A stretch of 64,000 bases of DNA from Methylomonas montana (lineage in GTDB: Bacteria; Pseudomonadota; Gammaproteobacteria; Methylococcales; Methylomonadaceae), in contig NZ_CP129884.1 of NCBI RefSeq assembly GCF_030490285.1, positions 2,604,001-2,668,000 on the forward strand. The letters run 5' to 3'. The position numbers and the translations under genes are program-made. The notes beneath the pieces are model-generated. The model was not told where the DNA came from. It ran no database searches and saw only the letters and a program-made list of their open reading frames with translations. Positions 9,806 to 19,129 of this stretch are shown piece after piece. Within the stretch, counting starts at the first letter, position 1; each line of letters starts with the position of its first letter.

Positions 9806-12800
9806 CGATGGCTACCTCTGTTGTGATGTCGACGACGGTGATGGGTAATGGATTAGGCTCGCTCAGCACGACGCCGCCCTCCGGATTAAATTTCGGCATG
9901 ATCTTGATTCGGAATTCGCCGTTGGCTAATTTCGGGGTGATGCTGTCTGTTTCGTATTGCAAAGGCGATATCGGCACCAAATCCTGATCAGTCGGGCCGA
10001 TCGATGCGCCCACAAAATCCACACAGCGCGCCCAGACTTGATTGACGTTCTTGATGCGCCCCTGACCTAATGCCGCATCGCCAGCCAAGGCAATGGGTAG
10101 CGTCTCCACTTTTGCATCGATGGGCAGGCCGACGGTGACCTTTGATGCCGGGAAGTCCAGCGTGATGGTGCCAGAGGCCACTTTTAACGGCCGATGCACA
10201 ATGCCGTCCGCCAAAATAGATACGGTTTTACCTTCCAGGAAGCTCAAGCCCGCGATGGTGGTCATGGGTTGATTCATCACCGCGCTGGACTGCGCGATAA
10301 TCGTGGTGTCGATATTGGTCGTGACGCCCCAGAACCCATCGGGATGCGCGGCAATGATCAACCATGAGGTCGACGCGACACTGGGCCAGTCGGACAGTTC
10401 GTAAACGTAATCTCGGATCGTGCTGTACGGCAAGCCATTAGGGCCGGCAATCGCTAATAATTGATTGTAGTCGGCGACCGCTCGGGCAGTATCACCGGCG
10501 GCGACCCTGGCTAATATGACTCCCAGCGTGCCTTCTCCCCAGACACCAGCGGTGGTGTTGGGGTAGCCTCTGGAGGGCAAATACGGCCGATACCCGGCCA
10601 CCCCGGTCGCCGCATCATAGGTGGCATAGGCATCGACGCCGGCATAGGCCGACGCGGCCATGGCAAGATAGGTGGCATTGCCGCCATTGGCGGCCGCAAA
10701 CGCCCGCAAAAACAGCGAGCCCCAAGAATGACAGTCGAGTGCATCTGAGGTATCCACGCCGGATGCGCCAATGCCTTGGTAAAAGCGGCCGTTGGCGGCG
10801 TCCCAAAAATTGGTGACCAAGGCTGTGCCGATCGCTTGTGCCGCCGCCGTGTAGGTGGCATTGCCGCGCACGGCGCCGGCCAGGGCCAGCGCAAAATACG
10901 AGTCGATATTGTGCTCGGTGCTGCACCAAGTGACGGGTGTATTGGTGAATGTCAGGTAATCGGGCAGCGAATACTTGCCGATGCCGCCCATAATGGCGCC
11001 AGCCTGCAATGGGTTAATGGGCGTTGTCGTCGTCGGTACATAAGTGACGGCTTTGTATTGCAGCAGCTGTGCCGCAACCTGATCAATGTACGACGGGATC
11101 CAGGTGCGCAAACCATCGGCCATATTGGCGGCATAAAATGCCATGGCGTAGAGCACCCAAGCCGTGGCGCCGTTTCGCACATAAATATCAGGCGGATTGC
11201 CGCTTTTGTAATTCACGGAAAACACGACGGGTTGCGGGCCTAGAATGTAAGTCGCAGAGGCCGCCATAGAGGCATCAAGGGCGACTTTCAAGCCATCCAT
11301 CAAATACCCGGGTAAGTTGCTATTCGCCACCCCGCTACGATTGCACACCGCCATGACAATCGCCAGCGCCTGGTCATAAAGGAAACAGCGGTCTTTCAGG
11401 ACCGGGTAAACGGGATCGTTTGGTGGCACTTCGTAAGACCTGGCTAAACCATTGCCGAAAAATATCTCGGCAATAATGGCGCCGTCCGCGATCCTGACCA
11501 GCCTGGCGGTTTTAGCGCCCGTGTGTACGCCCGCCACCGACCAGCCACCGCTATAGCTGATGGCGGATGAGCCTTGCGCGTAATCGATGTCTGTCGTCGA
11601 AAAAACATCCACCCGATACAATGATGCCTGATCGATACCGCTGACCGTCCCCGCCACTGTGCCGGTATAGGCGGCGTTGTAATTGCCGCCGTCGAAGCGA
11701 ATCTGCATCGTCCCTTTTTGCACCGGGCTTTTGGTGTAATTCTGGATCATCCGCGTCGCCTGGTTGCCCTCCAGCCCGGTCAGGTAATTGATGGGGTTGA
11801 AGGTGCTGAGGCCGCAGTCCACAAAAAAGGCGTCTTCCAGCTTGGCAAACTGCCGGTTATCCAGCATTTCGATGTAGCGGGTGGTGACGCCGTTGATCGT
11901 CCGGCGCACCACCGCATAGAGCACGTCATAATTGCCTTCCGTTACCGTGCAAATCGACTCGAAAAAGCCGTCGGTGGTGTGTTGGTGCCAGGCGGCTACC
12001 TGCTGATCGGGTAGGTAAGTCAGGCCCAGTAATTTGCCCTGGTCATTGACCACCCAGACAATGGGATAAGGCGACCGGCTAAAGGCCATGTCGACAATGT
12101 TAAAGCCGTTGAACAAATGCGTCGCCAGCAAGCATAAATCGTTACTTTGATAACCGCTGGCCTGCCACTGGTATGCCAACTCGCGCACATGGCCACCTTG
12201 CGACTGCGCATACACCACCGTGTTATTGACCGCCACTGGCTGCACGTTGGATGCGCCGTTCTGGGACTGGGCTTTGATGGTGATGGTGGTGGGCGCTAAG
12301 GCGTTGCCGGATGCGGAAAATACCCGCCATTCCGTGGAGGCCGTCATCACGATCATGTCCAGCAGCGACACGATATGCCTGATGTAATTGGCCCGTTGTG
12401 CGGCAATCCTGACTCGCAGCGCGTCATTCTCCTTGGAGGGTACGCTGTAATTCATGTTGCTTTCGGTACCGGACTGCGTGCCCCAGAGATTTTGCGGTTG
12501 GTTGTTGCTGCCACCAAAGAAGCGACGCTGTTCGTAATAACCGACTGCTGCCGGATAATTGCCGGCAGAGGTGAATACGGTATCGGTCAGCGGCGGCGTC
12601 TGGGTTAAATCAGCCAGAATGTTTTTGTCTTCAAAGCTGGCATTGACGGTTTGCCCAATGTAGCCGTACGCGCCATTGGTGGATTTGTAGACGTTATACC
12701 TAGAGGCACCCGATACACCGGTCCAGGTGATCGTGTTGTAGTTGCCGGTGATGGTCAAATCATTGGTGATCGCCGCCGTCGCGGTGGAAGGCATCGACTC

Positions 12801-13376
12801 TTCCAGGCCGTAACTATCCAAAGCGGTAATGATGTATTGAAAGGACTGGGGGGTGCCTGCTGTCGGATAAGTGGCCGTCGCACTGGCGCCGGAGGGTGAT
12901 GCCAGTTTTGACTGAAACGTAATGCCGGTTAAGGTCCAATTCAAATTGGCGTAGCGGCGCAACTCCAGCGGCGGATAGCTCGGGTGAGTCAGCGTAATAA
13001 TGTCGCCGGACTGCACATAATGAATATCCATCAGGTCGGCAGCGGCATAGGTATTGCCAATCTCATACGGCACGCCACCATTCATTAGGGTGGCGCCCAG
13101 CGTATGAAACCGAAAATAACCGGCGCCAAGCTCGATCGCAAAGGTTTGGCTATTGCTGAACGAAAACGGGATCAACCTGGTTTTAACCGTGGCATTTTTG
13201 ACGGCGTTCACATAGCGCAATCCAGGCCGGTTTTGAATTGGGCCATGCGGCAACACTTGAAAGTTTTTGCACAGCTTGAGGCCGGATTGCTCTTTGGCGA
13301 GATCCAGGCGGCCATACATCTCAGGCGATACCTCGCCACCCACGAACGAGGTACGGATGGTACGAACACTAGGCAC
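9798..13376 (-). CDS. Tail tubular protein B with a large inserted glycosidase-like domain
   Basis: The protein has 1192 residues, far above the usual 650-800 for this family. Residues 1-525 are the family N-terminal part, opening with RTSFVGGEVSPEMYGRLDL and including a fibronectin-III-like module (about 165-255). The family C-terminus resumes near 1036 with TTIAGLSFLEGKTVSILADG and ends EVAIGG. Between them lie about 510 extra residues. These contain a beta-rich part (550-655) and an alpha-helical repeat part (660-1020) with paired helices, Trp/His/Asp/Glu-rich loops (for example CSTEHNIDSY and DALDCHSWGS) and GVWGEGTLG, resembling six-hairpin glycosidases. The insert probably acts on surface polysaccharide. 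Enzyme class and catalytic residues are not established. Confidence 0.85.
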   Translation of the reverse strand: MPSVRTIRTSFVGGEVSPEMYGRLDLAKEQSGLKLCKNFQVLPHGPIQNRPGLRYVNAVKNATVKTRLIPFSFSNSQTFAIELGAGYFRFHTLGATLMNGGVPYEIGNTYAAADLMDIHYVQSGDIITLTHPSYPPLELRRYANLNWTLTGITFQSKLASPSGASATATYPTAGTPQSFQYIITALDSYGLEESMPSTATAAITNDLTITGNYNTITWTGVSGASRYNVYKSTNGAYGYIGQTVNASFEDKNILADLTQTPPLTDTVFTSAGNYPAAVGYYEQRRFFGGSNNQPQNLWGTQSGTESNMNYSVPSKENDALRVRIAAQRANYIRHIVSLLDMIVMTASTEWRVFSASGNALAPTTITIKAQSQNGASNVQPVAVNNTVVYAQSQGGHVRELAYQWQASGYQSNDLCLLATHLFNGFNIVDMAFSRSPYPIVWVVNDQGKLLGLTYLPDQQVAAWHQHTTDGFFESICTVTEGNYDVLYAVVRRTINGVTTRYIEMLDNRQFAKLEDAFFVDCGLSTFNPINYLTGLEGNQATRMIQNYTKSPVQKGTMQIRFDGGNYNAAYTGTVAGTVSGIDQASLYRVDVFSTTDIDYAQGSSAISYSGGWSVAGVHTGAKTARLVRIADGAIIAEIFFGNGLARSYEVPPNDPVYPVLKDRCFLYDQALAIVMAVCNRSGVANSNLPGYLMDGLKVALDASMAASATYILGPQPVVFSVNYKSGNPPDIYVRNGATAWVLYAMAFYAANMADGLRTWIPSYIDQVAAQLLQYKAVTYVPTTTTPINPLQAGAIMGGIGKYSLPDYLTFTNTPVTWCSTEHNIDSYFALALAGAVRGNATYTAAAQAIGTALVTNFWDAANGRFYQGIGASGVDTSDALDCHSWGSLFLRAFAAANGGNATYLAMAASAYAGVDAYATYDAATGVAGYRPYLPSRGYPNTTAGVWGEGTLGVILARVAAGDTARAVADYNQLLAIAGPNGLPYSTIRDYVYELSDWPSVASTSWLIIAAHPDGFWGVTTNIDTTIIAQSSAVMNQPMTTIAGLSFLEGKTVSILADGIVHRPLKVASGTITLDFPASKVTVGLPIDAKVETLPIALAGDAALGQGRIKNVNQVWARCVDFVGASIGPTDQDLVPISPLQYETDSITPKLANGEFRIKIMPKFNPEGGVVLSEPNPLPITVVDITTEVAIGG

Positions 13377-13980
13377 GGGCGGCGATTCCTGATGGGGTAT
13401 ATTGAGGGCGAACCTTGCGGTATTGGCAATCGGAGGTGATTGCTTCCGGCAGCGCTGTCGTGATGAAGGCTTGCATCATGCTCCTTTGGGCAGCGACACC
13501 CACGTCGCCTTTTAGGATCGGGCCGGCGAGATAAGAGGCTAACAGCGTGCTGAGCGCTTCGATAAAGAGCGGCGGAAACTTGGCAGGATCGGTCGCCAGG
13601 CTAGAGGTGTACACCAACACGGCGTCGGCTATGTTGCTATACAGCGTCGAACCCTCCAGCGCATAATTCTGTGTGGGCGGCGTTTGCGTTTCCTCGATAT
13701 AGCCGGACGACCTAACGTCATTCACGCCAAAGAAATCGGTGGGCAGCGAATAGGCATAGGCCCAGAATGGGTTTGGGTTGGTGGTCAATGCCGTTAGGGT
13801 AACCGTGACGGTCGCAAACGCCCATGCATGTTTATCCAGCATCACATTCAGGGATTGACTGTAAAACAGGGCGCAATACTGAGCCTGCATGGAGGTATCG
13901 GGCGGCGCGATGCTGGTCACCCTGGCTTCGTCGCCGAGTTTAGCCAGGGACAGGTTGCAAATATCGATTGCTGTAGCCAT
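13369..13980 (-). CDS. Tail tubular protein A (gp11-like)
   Basis: The protein has 203 residues. It opens with the family signature ATAIDICNLSLAKLGDEARV and continues with a YSQSLNVMLDKHAWAFA segment and a helical C-terminal half, matching tail tubular protein A of T7-like podoviruses. It forms the gatekeeper ring between portal and nozzle (family knowledge). It overlaps tail tubular B by 8 nt. Confidence 0.85.
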   Translation of the reverse strand: MATAIDICNLSLAKLGDEARVTSIAPPDTSMQAQYCALFYSQSLNVMLDKHAWAFATVTVTLTALTTNPNPFWAYAYSLPTDFFGVNDVRSSGYIEETQTPPTQNYALEGSTLYSNIADAVLVYTSSLATDPAKFPPLFIEALSTLLASYLAGPILKGDVGVAAQRSMMQAFITTALPEAITSDCQYRKVRPQYTPSGIAARA

Positions 13981-14168
13981 CAGCGACTACCCGATGTGTG
14001 GGTCAACAGCCCCAGAAACCCAGCGCCCCAACCGACTGCTTGCTGAATATTTTGCGCATGATTAGGCGCCAGTACAGATAGCGCCATCCCTGCCAACACA
14101 AACGCGCACAGCTTGGTTTCGCGCTCTTGCCAGTTGATGCCTAGTTTTGTGGTCATTTTGATCTCCAC
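13980..14168 (-). CDS. Small two-segment membrane protein, possible holin
   Basis: This 62-residue protein has two hydrophobic segments (about 21-34 and 43-56), a charged N-terminus and a short polar C-terminus. Size, topology and position in the late operon would suit a small holin, but I see no family motif. Its stop shares a base with the start of tail tubular A. Confidence 0.45.
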   Translation of the reverse strand: MEIKMTTKLGINWQERETKLCAFVLAGMALSVLAPNHAQNIQQAVGWGAGFLGLLTHTSGSR

Positions 14169-16013
14169 CTATTCAATCGCGTAGCCAACCGCCGATGTGT
14201 CTGCGGCATTGCTGGACGATATAGTGATTGACGTACCTGCTACCCTGGCCGACTCGGCAACATTGCCAACCGTGCCGGCACCATTCCGACGGAAAACCCT
14301 GACTTTTGAGGTTTGTTTGATTCTCGCGTCCGCGACGGTGACGGTGCCGCCCACCAGTGTAGCCACCTCGCTGTCATCACGTATGAGCTGGAAGCCTTGC
14401 TGCATTACCTCGACTTCAACGATGGCATTGACTGGCGTCTCTGGAGCCAAAAAAATGTTCAAGTAAGAACCTAACGCGGTAATGTAATCAGCACCATGCC
14501 CGACGCAGCGCACGACGGGGGACGTTAGATTCAATACCTGCCCGTCTTTAGGAGCGAGGCGGTTATAGCCAGACTGGCCTGATGAATACAGCGTTAACTC
14601 AACAGCAGCATCCTGGGCTGCCCTATATGTCCTAGATGTTATTGAAAATCTGTGAATCCATTCCCCTCCTTGGATGACCTTGAGTTTTACAAATAACTCA
14701 AACGCATCGGCAGCTGCAAATCCCAACGACGATAGATTAATGCCGTTAGCGCCATTATTTAGCGTTAGTGCGCCTGAATGTTGTGGGGTGGAGCTAGACA
14801 CAACTGGATTTTCAATCTTGACCTTAAAGCCTTTTCCTAGCGCGGTATAGGTGATCGAGGCGCTGGAAAACTCCCGGGTGCCAGCCGTCACCCCGGTCGG
14901 TAACGTTGAGCCTGCCACAATATCTGTTCCTGATGCTGCCGCCGATCCAATGAGATTAAGGTTGTTTGATACCACAAGATTGTCATGGGAAAAATGACTA
15001 CCAAATCGTTGCGCGATTTTATCAGCAGCCGCTTTGGCGGTCAGCATATTGGCTTTTGCAGATGGGTGGACTTGGGTATCAACGTCCGCATAAATGTAAA
15101 TCGTAGAGCCAGATGGAGCCGATAATGCATTGCCGTTAGCGATGGTGTAAGTACCTACTCCGCCCTGGCTGGTGCCTATGTTAGTAACATAGGTCGCGCC
15201 GCCTAGACCTGGAGCCAAACAAACTCCATCCGCTCGATTGATAATTCCTGTAGTTGACTCGATTGTGAGGGTTGTGTCTGAGATTGACCCGACAGCAGTG
15301 ATAAAGCGCGGGTAAGTCGGATCGGATGAGCTTGCGTATTCAGCACCGGGATCATATACCAGCACCTTGTCGCCATCGTCATAGGCATCTAGTGCCAAAT
15401 TGAGAACTGGAATCTTGGCCCTATTCGCGCCGGTAATCCCTGTTGATGCAGTAGGGCGATGCTTGGCGATCAGAATGACCGCTTCGGGCCAGATGGCTTG
15501 GCAACTGGCTATGATCAAGTCCAGATTTAGCAATGATGTGGCGATTGATAAATTATTCGCAGCATCGTAATCATTTTCGAACAGCGAATGAATCCATATT
15601 AAGTCGGGTGAAATGCCTGATTTTTTCAATTTAGCGAAAAATTCTACCTCCATCTCGGACAAAATCTGACTGGATGTTCGACCACCATGCCCATGCCATC
15701 CTTGAGAGTCCATCCAAGATGTAGTTTCGAGAATATGTCCGTATGCCCCTGTCTCTGGAAAGTCTAACCCTCCATCTAACAACGCCGATGTTAAAAACTT
15801 TTCATTTTGGTATCTAAGGGCGGGTGAATCACCTGATGCCATTTTATTCGCCGATGCTATGGAATTTCCAAGGCCGACGGTCACCAGTCGTTTGCGAATT
15901 GGCGTACTATTGATAACATCATATACATCACCATTCGGGTGCAACAAACCCTCCAATCGCTTCCCATCATCCGAATAAATCCCCGCCGGCGGTTGACCTA
16001 CTTTCGACATCAT
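14169..16013 (-). CDS. Tail fibre/spike protein with SGNH-hydrolase-like domain
   Basis: The protein has 614 residues. The N-terminal half carries SGNH esterase blocks: block I VGLGNSIASAN with Ser51 (usual GDS replaced by GNS), block III-like FENDYDA with Asn147, and block V DTQVHPSAK with Asp312 and His316. Residues 330-614 are beta-rich and repetitive (many Thr/Ser/Val strands), like a carbohydrate-binding fibre end. It probably binds and deacylates host surface glycan. Codon use is more AT-rich than in neighbouring virion genes, as often seen in exchanged receptor-binding genes. The catalytic triad is inferred from spacing only. Confidence 0.72.
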   Translation of the reverse strand: MMSKVGQPPAGIYSDDGKRLEGLLHPNGDVYDVINSTPIRKRLVTVGLGNSIASANKMASGDSPALRYQNEKFLTSALLDGGLDFPETGAYGHILETTSWMDSQGWHGHGGRTSSQILSEMEVEFFAKLKKSGISPDLIWIHSLFENDYDAANNLSIATSLLNLDLIIASCQAIWPEAVILIAKHRPTASTGITGANRAKIPVLNLALDAYDDGDKVLVYDPGAEYASSSDPTYPRFITAVGSISDTTLTIESTTGIINRADGVCLAPGLGGATYVTNIGTSQGGVGTYTIANGNALSAPSGSTIYIYADVDTQVHPSAKANMLTAKAAADKIAQRFGSHFSHDNLVVSNNLNLIGSAAASGTDIVAGSTLPTGVTAGTREFSSASITYTALGKGFKVKIENPVVSSSTPQHSGALTLNNGANGINLSSLGFAAADAFELFVKLKVIQGGEWIHRFSITSRTYRAAQDAAVELTLYSSGQSGYNRLAPKDGQVLNLTSPVVRCVGHGADYITALGSYLNIFLAPETPVNAIVEVEVMQQGFQLIRDDSEVATLVGGTVTVADARIKQTSKVRVFRRNGAGTVGNVAESARVAGTSITISSSNAADTSAVGYAIE

Positions 16014-16021
16014 TAATCCCC

Positions 16022-16255
16022 TTACTGCGGCCAGTGGCCGTTTTTAATCCAAAACCACAAGGCGCCGGCAATGCCCAGCACCGACCATTGCGCGACCGCT
16101 TTCGTTATTTCCCAACACATTTCTTTCCGGGCCTTTTCGGCCTCGATTCGCTCTTGAATCCAGGCATGGTGTTCGCTGTGTTCCACTGCGTTGATTCTGG
16201 CGCTCTCTTCAAAAAACTCTTCAAGCAACACCCTCATTTCGTCTCTATTGATCAT
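16022..16255 (-). CDS. Small C-terminally anchored membrane protein
   Basis: The protein has 77 residues from ATG 16255 (MINRDEMRVLL). It has an acidic helical N-terminus and one C-terminal transmembrane segment (VLGIAGALWFWI) followed by KNGHWPQ. An in-frame ATG at 16300 would add 15 residues, but that codon lies inside a strong terminator hairpin, so the inner start is preferred. It could take part in lysis (holin or pinholin-like). No recognised family. Confidence 0.55.
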   Translation of the reverse strand: MINRDEMRVLLEEFFEESARINAVEHSEHHAWIQERIEAEKARKEMCWEITKAVAQWSVLGIAGALWFWIKNGHWPQ

Positions 16256-16275
16256 CACTGTTTCGCAGAGAGAGT

Positions 16276-16316
16276 AAAAAAACGCCGGCGTGGCGATCAT
16301 GATCGCTTGGCCGGCG
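16276..16316 (-). terminator. Rho-independent terminator after the capsid genes
   Basis: On the minus strand, 7-bp arms CGCCGGC/GCCGGCG enclose a perfect inner palindrome (GCGATC/GATCGC) and are followed by seven T residues. It lies between the capsid block and the tail-fibre block, so tail genes need readthrough, antitermination or their own promoter. Confidence 0.8.
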
Positions 16317-16326
16317 ATGGTGCGTT

Positions 16327-16572
16327 TCAGTCGACGGCGTCGGCATTGGCGATATCGCCATTGTCGTGGCTATCATCGCCGCCTGGCTCTTCTGGTTTGC
16401 TCGGCTCTTCTGTTTTCACAGCGGCCGGCCGTTTCTTTTTGGGGTTGACCGGTTCCAGATTGGGACCGGCGGTGCCGTGAACTTTTTCATCCCAATCCAC
16501 TTCGTCGCCTGGCTGTACCAGGCGATCATGGATATAAGACGTTTCCAGTACTCTGTATTTTTCGGATGCCAT
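16327..16572 (-). CDS. Small hypothetical head-region protein
   Basis: This 81-residue protein has an N-terminal folded-looking part (KYRVLETSYIHDRLVQPGDE) and an acidic, Pro/Lys-rich, probably disordered tail. It sits between the cement-like protein and the terminator. Such small proteins occur in many phage head clusters, but no function is known to me. Confidence 0.6.
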   Translation of the reverse strand: MASEKYRVLETSYIHDRLVQPGDEVDWDEKVHGTAGPNLEPVNPKKKRPAAVKTEEPSKPEEPGGDDSHDNGDIANADAVD

Positions 16573-16581
16573 AAAGTCCCC

Positions 16582-17052
16582 TTATTTCACTGAAAAGCCC
16601 GACGGATAAAACTTGGTCGGGTCGCTGATCTGATTGGTAATCTCGGCAATATAGGCACCGGCCGCGACGGCGCCCACAGTGGTGTAACGCACGCCCAGGT
16701 AACGCCCGCCGATGCTGCCAATCGCGGGATCAATCGGAATATAAAAGACGGCACCCGCCACCAAGCTAGCCACCGGAATCGTCAAGCTACCCAGAGAGGT
16801 GACTGTGCCGGCACCCACATCCGCTACCGTGGAATCGATAGGCTCCACTTGCAGACTGGTACCGCCGGATGCGGCTGTTTGCACCGCCAGTTTGAGGTAA
16901 AGCGGGTTGCCTTCACCAATATCCTGTGCCGCTAACTTATCGATCGAATACGTCGAATAAACCGTCGCGCCGGTGCCGGTGACTGTCTGGCCGGTGATGG
17001 CGTTGTTCACGCCGGAAATGGCGCCAGACAGCAATAATTTTGCATCTTGCAT
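16582..17052 (-). CDS. Probable capsid cement/decoration protein (Bbp16-like)
   Basis: This protein of 156 residues is rich in Gly, Ala, Thr and Val with predicted beta structure, and lies directly downstream of the major capsid gene (9-nt gap). Size, composition and position match Bbp16, the cement protein of Bordetella phage BPP-1. It would stabilise the expanded capsid. The assignment rests on these features and awaits a profile match. Confidence 0.65.
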   Translation of the reverse strand: MQDAKLLLSGAISGVNNAITGQTVTGTGATVYSTYSIDKLAAQDIGEGNPLYLKLAVQTAASGGTSLQVEPIDSTVADVGAGTVTSLGSLTIPVASLVAGAVFYIPIDPAIGSIGGRYLGVRYTTVGAVAAGAYIAEITNQISDPTKFYPSGFSVK

Positions 17053-17061
17053 GTTGCCTCC

Positions 17062-18246
17062 TTAGGAAACGGTTGATTCGGTGTTGGTGATGGCGTCGAC
17101 TTTGCGCAGTGGCACCCCCATGAAGGTGGTCCAGCTTTGCGGCGTACCGAATTGGCTCAAGGCCTTTTCAATCGCCAAGGCATAGTTGGATTTGCTCAAC
17201 GCTTGCAGGCGCAAGTAGCTGTACAGCGTCCTGTTCATGTAAAAGCAAGGTTTGCCCGCGCCCAGATTGGGGATGCGATCCAGTGCGCGCGACATCAGCG
17301 CCAAGATATCGGGCTGTGTGCCGGATGAGCTACCCAAGCCGCCGGCGGTGGCGGGATTGGTTTCAATGTTGGCGATCCGCACCACATAGCGCCAGTCTTT
17401 CACGCACAGACCGTTTTTCCATTGATAGTGCGTTTGGAATGCTTGGTAGCGGTTTTGGTTGTCGTCATAGACGGTCAGCTCGCCTTGGTCTTCGTGGAGC
17501 AGACCGGCTTGCGAGCCTTTGGGGAATGGGCAAAACACAGTATTTTCGCCCCACACCACCAACCAGATCGAGGTCAAGGTTGAGCTGCTGCCGGCGCCAC
17601 TCATAATGTTTTGCTTGTTGCCGGCCGTGCTCAGGTTGGAATAACGCGGCGCCAAGCCCATAAACTGGCGGGCATCGTTGGCCGGATTGCCGTAGAACAG
17701 GGTTTGCGCCTGGGTTTGGTTCATTGCTTCCAGGAACAGCGAGTCTTCCTGGAGCCGGAAAGCCGCGGTATTGCCGTTGAGCAATGCCAAGTCCTTATCG
17801 ACTACCGCGTAGGCTTCCAACATGCCGATCGCTTCGTCTACTTGCGACGTGGTGGCTTTGCTGGATGGCACCCCTTTGTTATACGACCGCCAATACACGG
17901 ACGGCAAACCGGTCGCCACCGAGACCCGGTGACCGGTCGGCAAATTGCCTTCCACGAACAACGCGTCTTCGAGGATTTCATTGGTTTGGGAAAGCAAGTT
18001 GGCAACCACCGCAACCTTGCCGTCCGGGTCTTGCATTTTGGCCCAGTCGGCTAGCGTCTTGGCATTGCTGGATAACGCCGTAGTACCAAACGCGGCGCCA
18101 TATAGCCAATTGTTATCGACCGATAGGGCGCTAAAGGCGTGGTGAAAAACATCCGCCTGGGCAGTCGCGCTTAAGCAGCCCGCCAAAACGAACAGAACGG
18201 CAGTCAATACCGTCCACGAAAAGCATCGAAACAACCGATTCTTCAT
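17062..18246 (-). CDS. Major capsid protein with an N-terminal signal-peptide-like leader
   Basis: The protein has 394 residues. The capsid family part starts near residue 64 (TLADWAKMQDPDGK) and includes EGNLPTGHRVSVATGLPSVYW and VDKDLALLNG, typical of HK97-fold podoviral coat proteins. Residues 1-32 are different: MKNRLF, a hydrophobic run, LAGC and an AQA end, which is a textbook (lipo)protein signal peptide. The start at 18246 has a clear GGAG ribosome site 6-7 nt upstream. The inner Met at 18036 has none. The leader may be removed during assembly, or it may direct the precursor to the membrane. Identity as coat protein is firm; the leader's role is unknown. Confidence 0.88.
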   Translation of the reverse strand: MKNRLFRCFSWTVLTAVLFVLAGCLSATAQADVFHHAFSALSVDNNWLYGAAFGTTALSSNAKTLADWAKMQDPDGKVAVVANLLSQTNEILEDALFVEGNLPTGHRVSVATGLPSVYWRSYNKGVPSSKATTSQVDEAIGMLEAYAVVDKDLALLNGNTAAFRLQEDSLFLEAMNQTQAQTLFYGNPANDARQFMGLAPRYSNLSTAGNKQNIMSGAGSSSTLTSIWLVVWGENTVFCPFPKGSQAGLLHEDQGELTVYDDNQNRYQAFQTHYQWKNGLCVKDWRYVVRIANIETNPATAGGLGSSSGTQPDILALMSRALDRIPNLGAGKPCFYMNRTLYSYLRLQALSKSNYALAIEKALSQFGTPQSWTTFMGVPLRKVDAITNTESTVS

Positions 18247-18272
18247 TCTATTCTCCGAAAATTACAATAATG

Positions 18273-18341
18273 GCTTAGGGATTAAGGCTTGGCGCATCGG
18301 CGTGATTCCTAAGCCGAACCGATGCCGTCCAAGCCCTAAGC
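18273..18341 (-). repeat. Three-tier hairpin before the major capsid gene
   Basis: Three nested complementary pairs fold this gap: GCTTAG/CTAAGC, GGCTTGG/CCAAGCC and GCATCGG/CCGATGC. No T-run follows, so it is not a simple terminator. It could be an RNA processing or stability element that raises capsid message level over scaffold message (inference). Confidence 0.6.
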
Positions 18342-18350
18342 GCTAACTCA

Positions 18351-19085
18351 TTACTGCTGGTTGGGGTAAAGCGTGGAAGCGGCCGACTTGGTCTGCGACG
18401 ATGGGCGTTGTCCGCCAGACACCAGTGAATCTTCCGAAATCAATTTGCCGGCCCGAACAAACACCCGAATCAAATCCGGATGATTGCCAAGGCCCGTTTT
18501 GTCCAATTGCTCCCTCAGCGCTGGTGTCACGAAAGCGTCCCTGGCTCTAGCGGCATAAGTCAGGTTTTCGTCGAATTTCGCGCCGCCGTATTCTTTATCC
18601 GCTCGGGCCTCTGCTTCCCAGTCAGCTTTCTGCTGTTCAATGGCAGAAAAATGTTCGCTCAGCATTTTTTGCTGTAGCTGTGCCCCCATGGAGGCAAAAT
18701 GCTGAGCTTGTTCCTGGCTGAGTTTGGCTTCCAAGGCCATCGCCTTGAACGCATCCATCATGACCGGGTCAGCCTCGAAGCCGTCCGGAAAGCTAAAGTC
18801 GGCGTATTCGGTTAGCGGTTCGGTGGTATCAGTGGTATCGGCGGTCTTGCCTGCATCGCCATCGGCTGTTGCGCCATCGACTGGGGCTTGATCAGTGGGT
18901 TGTGGCGCCGGATCGGCCGCACCTGGCTGACCGCCGCCTAATAAGGTGGCGCCCGCATCGGCTGGGCTGCTGCCAGCAGCGGGTTCAGCTGCACCGCCCC
19001 CGCTACCGGCTCCGCCTTCACTACCAGGGGCCGCAGACCAATAGCCGCGTGCGGTGAGTTTGTTTTTTAAAATGCTAAATGCCAT
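18351..19085 (-). CDS. Capsid assembly scaffolding protein
   Basis: The protein has 244 residues. After a short basic start come about 75 residues of Gly/Ala/Pro/Asp low complexity. A helical, Gln/Glu/Ala-rich region (100-200) and a C-terminal part ending STLYPNQQ follow. It lies directly upstream of the coat gene, the standard place for a scaffold. Sequence type and position agree; no protease domain is visible. Confidence 0.75.
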   Translation of the reverse strand: MAFSILKNKLTARGYWSAAPGSEGGAGSGGGAAEPAAGSSPADAGATLLGGGQPGAADPAPQPTDQAPVDGATADGDAGKTADTTDTTEPLTEYADFSFPDGFEADPVMMDAFKAMALEAKLSQEQAQHFASMGAQLQQKMLSEHFSAIEQQKADWEAEARADKEYGGAKFDENLTYAARARDAFVTPALREQLDKTGLGNHPDLIRVFVRAGKLISEDSLVSGGQRPSSQTKSAASTLYPNQQ

Positions 19086-19129
19086 GTGATTTACCTCTAA
19101 CCGTGGAAACAGTGATAGTTGAATAGGGC

